This document shows positions 61,867 to 64,000 of a stretch of 64,000 nt of DNA, in pieces. A model generated the notes under the pieces. The model saw nothing but the letters and a program-made list of their open reading frames with translations, did no database searches and was not told where the DNA came from. The stretch spans positions 40,196 to 104,195 of the forward strand of contig VTPC01091013.1 in NCBI GenBank assembly GCA_011009095.1. Direction: 5' to 3'. The translations under genes were made by a program, and so were the position numbers. The DNA is from Ignelater luminosus. Taxonomy: Eukaryota; Arthropoda; Insecta; Coleoptera; Elateridae. Numbering within the stretch: the first letter of the stretch is position 1; each line of letters begins with the position of its first letter.

Positions 61867-62712
61867 CAGTGTCCGCCAAAAAGTCTGCACCATATGGGAG
61901 AAATTTTTATTGAATGACTTATGGAAAATTTTTTTTCGCCATCAGGTTTTCTTTGCTCCAGAACCAAAAATGACCTAATCGAAAGTAATCATGTGGTCTC
62001 CATTACCTGTCAAATTTGACATTTTTAGAAAAAAAATCTAAAAAATGGACGTAATTGATGGAATTTTGAAAAAAATCATGAGAAAAAGATGTTTCCTTTG
62101 CAATTTTCTACCCGTATGCAAATTTTTAAAAAGCCTACCACGATTTTCATATTTTACCCTTTATTTCGCTTTTCCTTATTTGTGTGGGCGTATTGTTAAC
62201 AAAAGTTTTTGTAAATGTTTATTTGGAAAATGCGATAAGATATGTGTTTATCTGTATGAAAGAGATGAACTTTGCACCAAGTGTGCTACTTTACCAAAGC
62301 CCCATTTTTATTTTTTATATAACACTAAGGAAAAAAAGATTATTTAGACCGTAAAATAAGTATTGTGCAATATATATCTAATCAATAAGTGTTTTGAATT
62401 AAATTGAATCGACTTATATTGATTTAAAAATAGGGAAAAGTGAAATAAAGGGCAAAATATGAAAATGGTGGTAGGCTTTTGAAAATTTGCATACGGGTAG
62501 AAAAATGCAAAGGAAACAATTTTATCTTATGACTTCTTAAAACGTTTTTTCTAAAAATGTCAAATTTGACAGGTAATGAAGACCACATGCTTACTTTCAA
62601 TTAAGTCATTTTTGGTTCTGGAGCAAGCAAAACCTGATGCCAGAAACAAATTTTCCATAAGTCATTCAATAAAAGTTTTTCCCATATGGTGCAGATTTTT
62701 TGCCGGACACTG
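61867..62712. mobile_element. 846-base inverted-repeat element (MITE-like), TA-flanked
   Basis: The left end CAGTGTCCGCCAAAAAGTCT is mirrored by GCCGGACACTG at 62702-62712; TA lies immediately outside both. The inverted similarity extends about 300 bases into each side (for example CCATATGG, GTCAAATTTGACA, GCAAATTTT...GCCTACCA). Only a short unique centre remains. The plus-strand open frame at 62045-62347 lies mostly in the left arm and is not a gene. Confidence 0.85.
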
Positions 62713-62831
62713 TATAAGTAGTACGGGTCAAAACATTAGACACGTATTTTTTTGTATATATTATAATTTCATCCTACGTAGATTCATTCTTTAGAGTTTT
62801 GGCCGCTTTTTTCTGGTTTTCGACCACTGTG

Positions 62832-64000
62832 CATCTCCATCCTTGAATGAAGTCAGTATAAACCAGAAGTTGCTTACAAAGATCTTTCTGTATGCTCAAA
62901 ACAATTTTCAAAACTCGATCTCAATTCACGAGGAAGGCATAACGGCACAGTCACAATCCTTTATTTATTTTGCCAAAAGCTTGCAGAAAATCTCTTTTTC
63001 TACCCATAACTTATACCTTCCTAGACGGACAATACGCTAGCTAAACAAGAAACTGACATGACACTCTCGAGTTTCAACCAAGAATGACTTTTAATCTTAA
63101 TCCTTTTCTGTTTATTCTCAGTTTCATGCATCCTTTCTTGGTATCTTCATAATACATTTCATTTAGTACCTTGTAGTCATGTTAAAAATTTCTTTAATTT
63201 GTACGTTTTCTGTTGATGTGTCTGCCTCATTTATGTAACGGTCTCTGCTACATCTCAAAACTAAGACTCTGTTAGTTTCAGGGTTAATAACCCCATTTTC
63301 ATCACTGAAATGAATCTTGGTATTAGATTTCTGTTAATCGACGAAATGTTTTTGTGAACTACAATCAGTTTGTCTTGATACATCCAACCGTTCATTTGAT
63401 CTCTGTTAATAAAGACCGACTGTACCAAAATTTCTTTGGATCATAAATTGACGTAAAGTTTAAATCGTGAGTCATATGCATTTCTTGTTAGAATGCATTA
63501 ATCGATAGTTAGATTTCACAGTTCGAAAAATAGCTGCACTGTAATGTACTGTACACTTGATCGTATATTTCCATTGTTACCATGAAGTTCGATTGTAAGT
63601 GTGATTATAGTAAGGCATAGTAAGAAACTTTTACACGGTTAATGTAAACATCAAAACGACTCACATGGCAACATTACTTACTGCGTAGACTGACCAATTA
63701 TCCACAGTAAAATCGATTAGCATCCATAATTATGAACCTCAGATAGTATCAGAAGTCGTAAGCCTTACCTGAAACGAAAGAAAAACAAGAATAAATATTT
63801 AATTTCAATTAAGCTTCAAGTTTAAGGAACAATACAATCAACGACTTGTAGGTATGTTTATTCTGAATTTTACTAAACTTAAATCTCAAGACGCTTTGCT
63901 GTGGTTATAAAAAATCTCAACAGCATTAAGGTAATTTTTTGCAACAAAATAGTTGTATACGTACATGACACTTAATTACTTAATAAATTAAAATTCTAAG
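62832..64000. other. Intron sequence at the right edge
   Basis: No transposon or coding exon was recognised. A segment at about 63684-63769 has strong acceptor and donor look-alikes on the minus strand but no open frame. Confidence 0.45.

Larger units (their letters stand above)
61279..62831. mobile_element. Outer inverted-repeat element containing nested repeats
   Basis: CACAGTGGTCGGAAA...CGGTCAAAACT at 61279-61315 is the inverse of the right end AGTTTTGGCCG...CGACCACTGTG at about 62795-62831. The ends are similar but not identical and no target duplication was seen. The element encloses a two-unit tandem repeat and a second, complete inverted-repeat element. Confidence 0.6.

Noticed and set aside
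62045..62347. 100-codon plus-strand Cys/Phe-rich frame
   Set aside because: It lies mostly in the inverted arm of the inner MITE-like element; the matching arm shows it is not a gene.
63684..63769. Minus-strand segment with a strong acceptor-like tract and a GTAAGT donor, a possible upstream semaphorin exon
   Set aside because: All three frames contain stops and no Sema motif is present; at most a non-coding 5' exon, which the sequence alone cannot support.
1..64000. tRNA genes, rRNA, CRISPR arrays, bacterial-type operons
   Set aside because: No tRNA B-box and cloverleaf, no rRNA blocks, no regularly spaced repeats; gene structure and transposons are those of an animal nucleus.

Overview
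The window looks like insect nuclear DNA. It is AT-rich, has no dense coding, carries Tc1/mariner-type transposon remains of kinds common in insects, and holds two conserved protein-coding exons bounded by canonical GT/AG splice sites. The species cannot be named from the sequence.

The only host gene I can support is an invertebrate class 1 semaphorin (Sema1a-like) on the minus strand. The exon at 36027-36135 comes first in transcription and the exon at 1479-1674 follows. Their reading phases join, and the joined protein reads through the conserved KGKDE-ENCQNYIRVL block of the Sema domain. They are separated by a 34,352-base intron (1675-36026). The rest of the window is flanking intron: 1-1478 downstream, and 36136-64000 upstream, still without the 5' exons.

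The introns are filled with transposon debris. Left to right: an RTE-like LINE tail (3142-3600); a dispersed roughly 100-base repeat (4499-4599, 11772-11876, 11941-11993); a mariner-like copy on the minus strand (about 8894-11455) split by a 1,379-base solo-LTR-like insertion with a 4-base target duplication; a 2.2 kb element with inverted ends whose only recognisable product is a broken PIN/FEN-like nuclease protein with a Cys-rich tail (12121-14340); a 2.6 kb element with perfect 25-base inverted ends and a broken three-Asp transposase-like gene (19471-22065); DD41D-type transposase remains (22630-22960, 42616-43222, 48880-49085); a pogo/Tigger-like remnant (29375-30488); a nearly intact mariner with perfect 28-base ends and TA duplications (31857-33149); a non-autonomous 846-base element (36572-37417) whose end also occurs alone at 26460-26625; a Tc1-like remnant (41018-42231); a second LINE tail (about 52530-52640); and a nested palindromic structure (61279-62831).

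No rRNA, tRNA, CRISPR array or promoter could be supported. All transposon coding regions are broken, so the window works as large semaphorin introns. The most unusual items are the PIN-nuclease element, the three-Asp element with exact ends, and the datable nesting of the LTR inside the mariner. All identifications rest on reading the sequence and on remembered family features; no database search was run.
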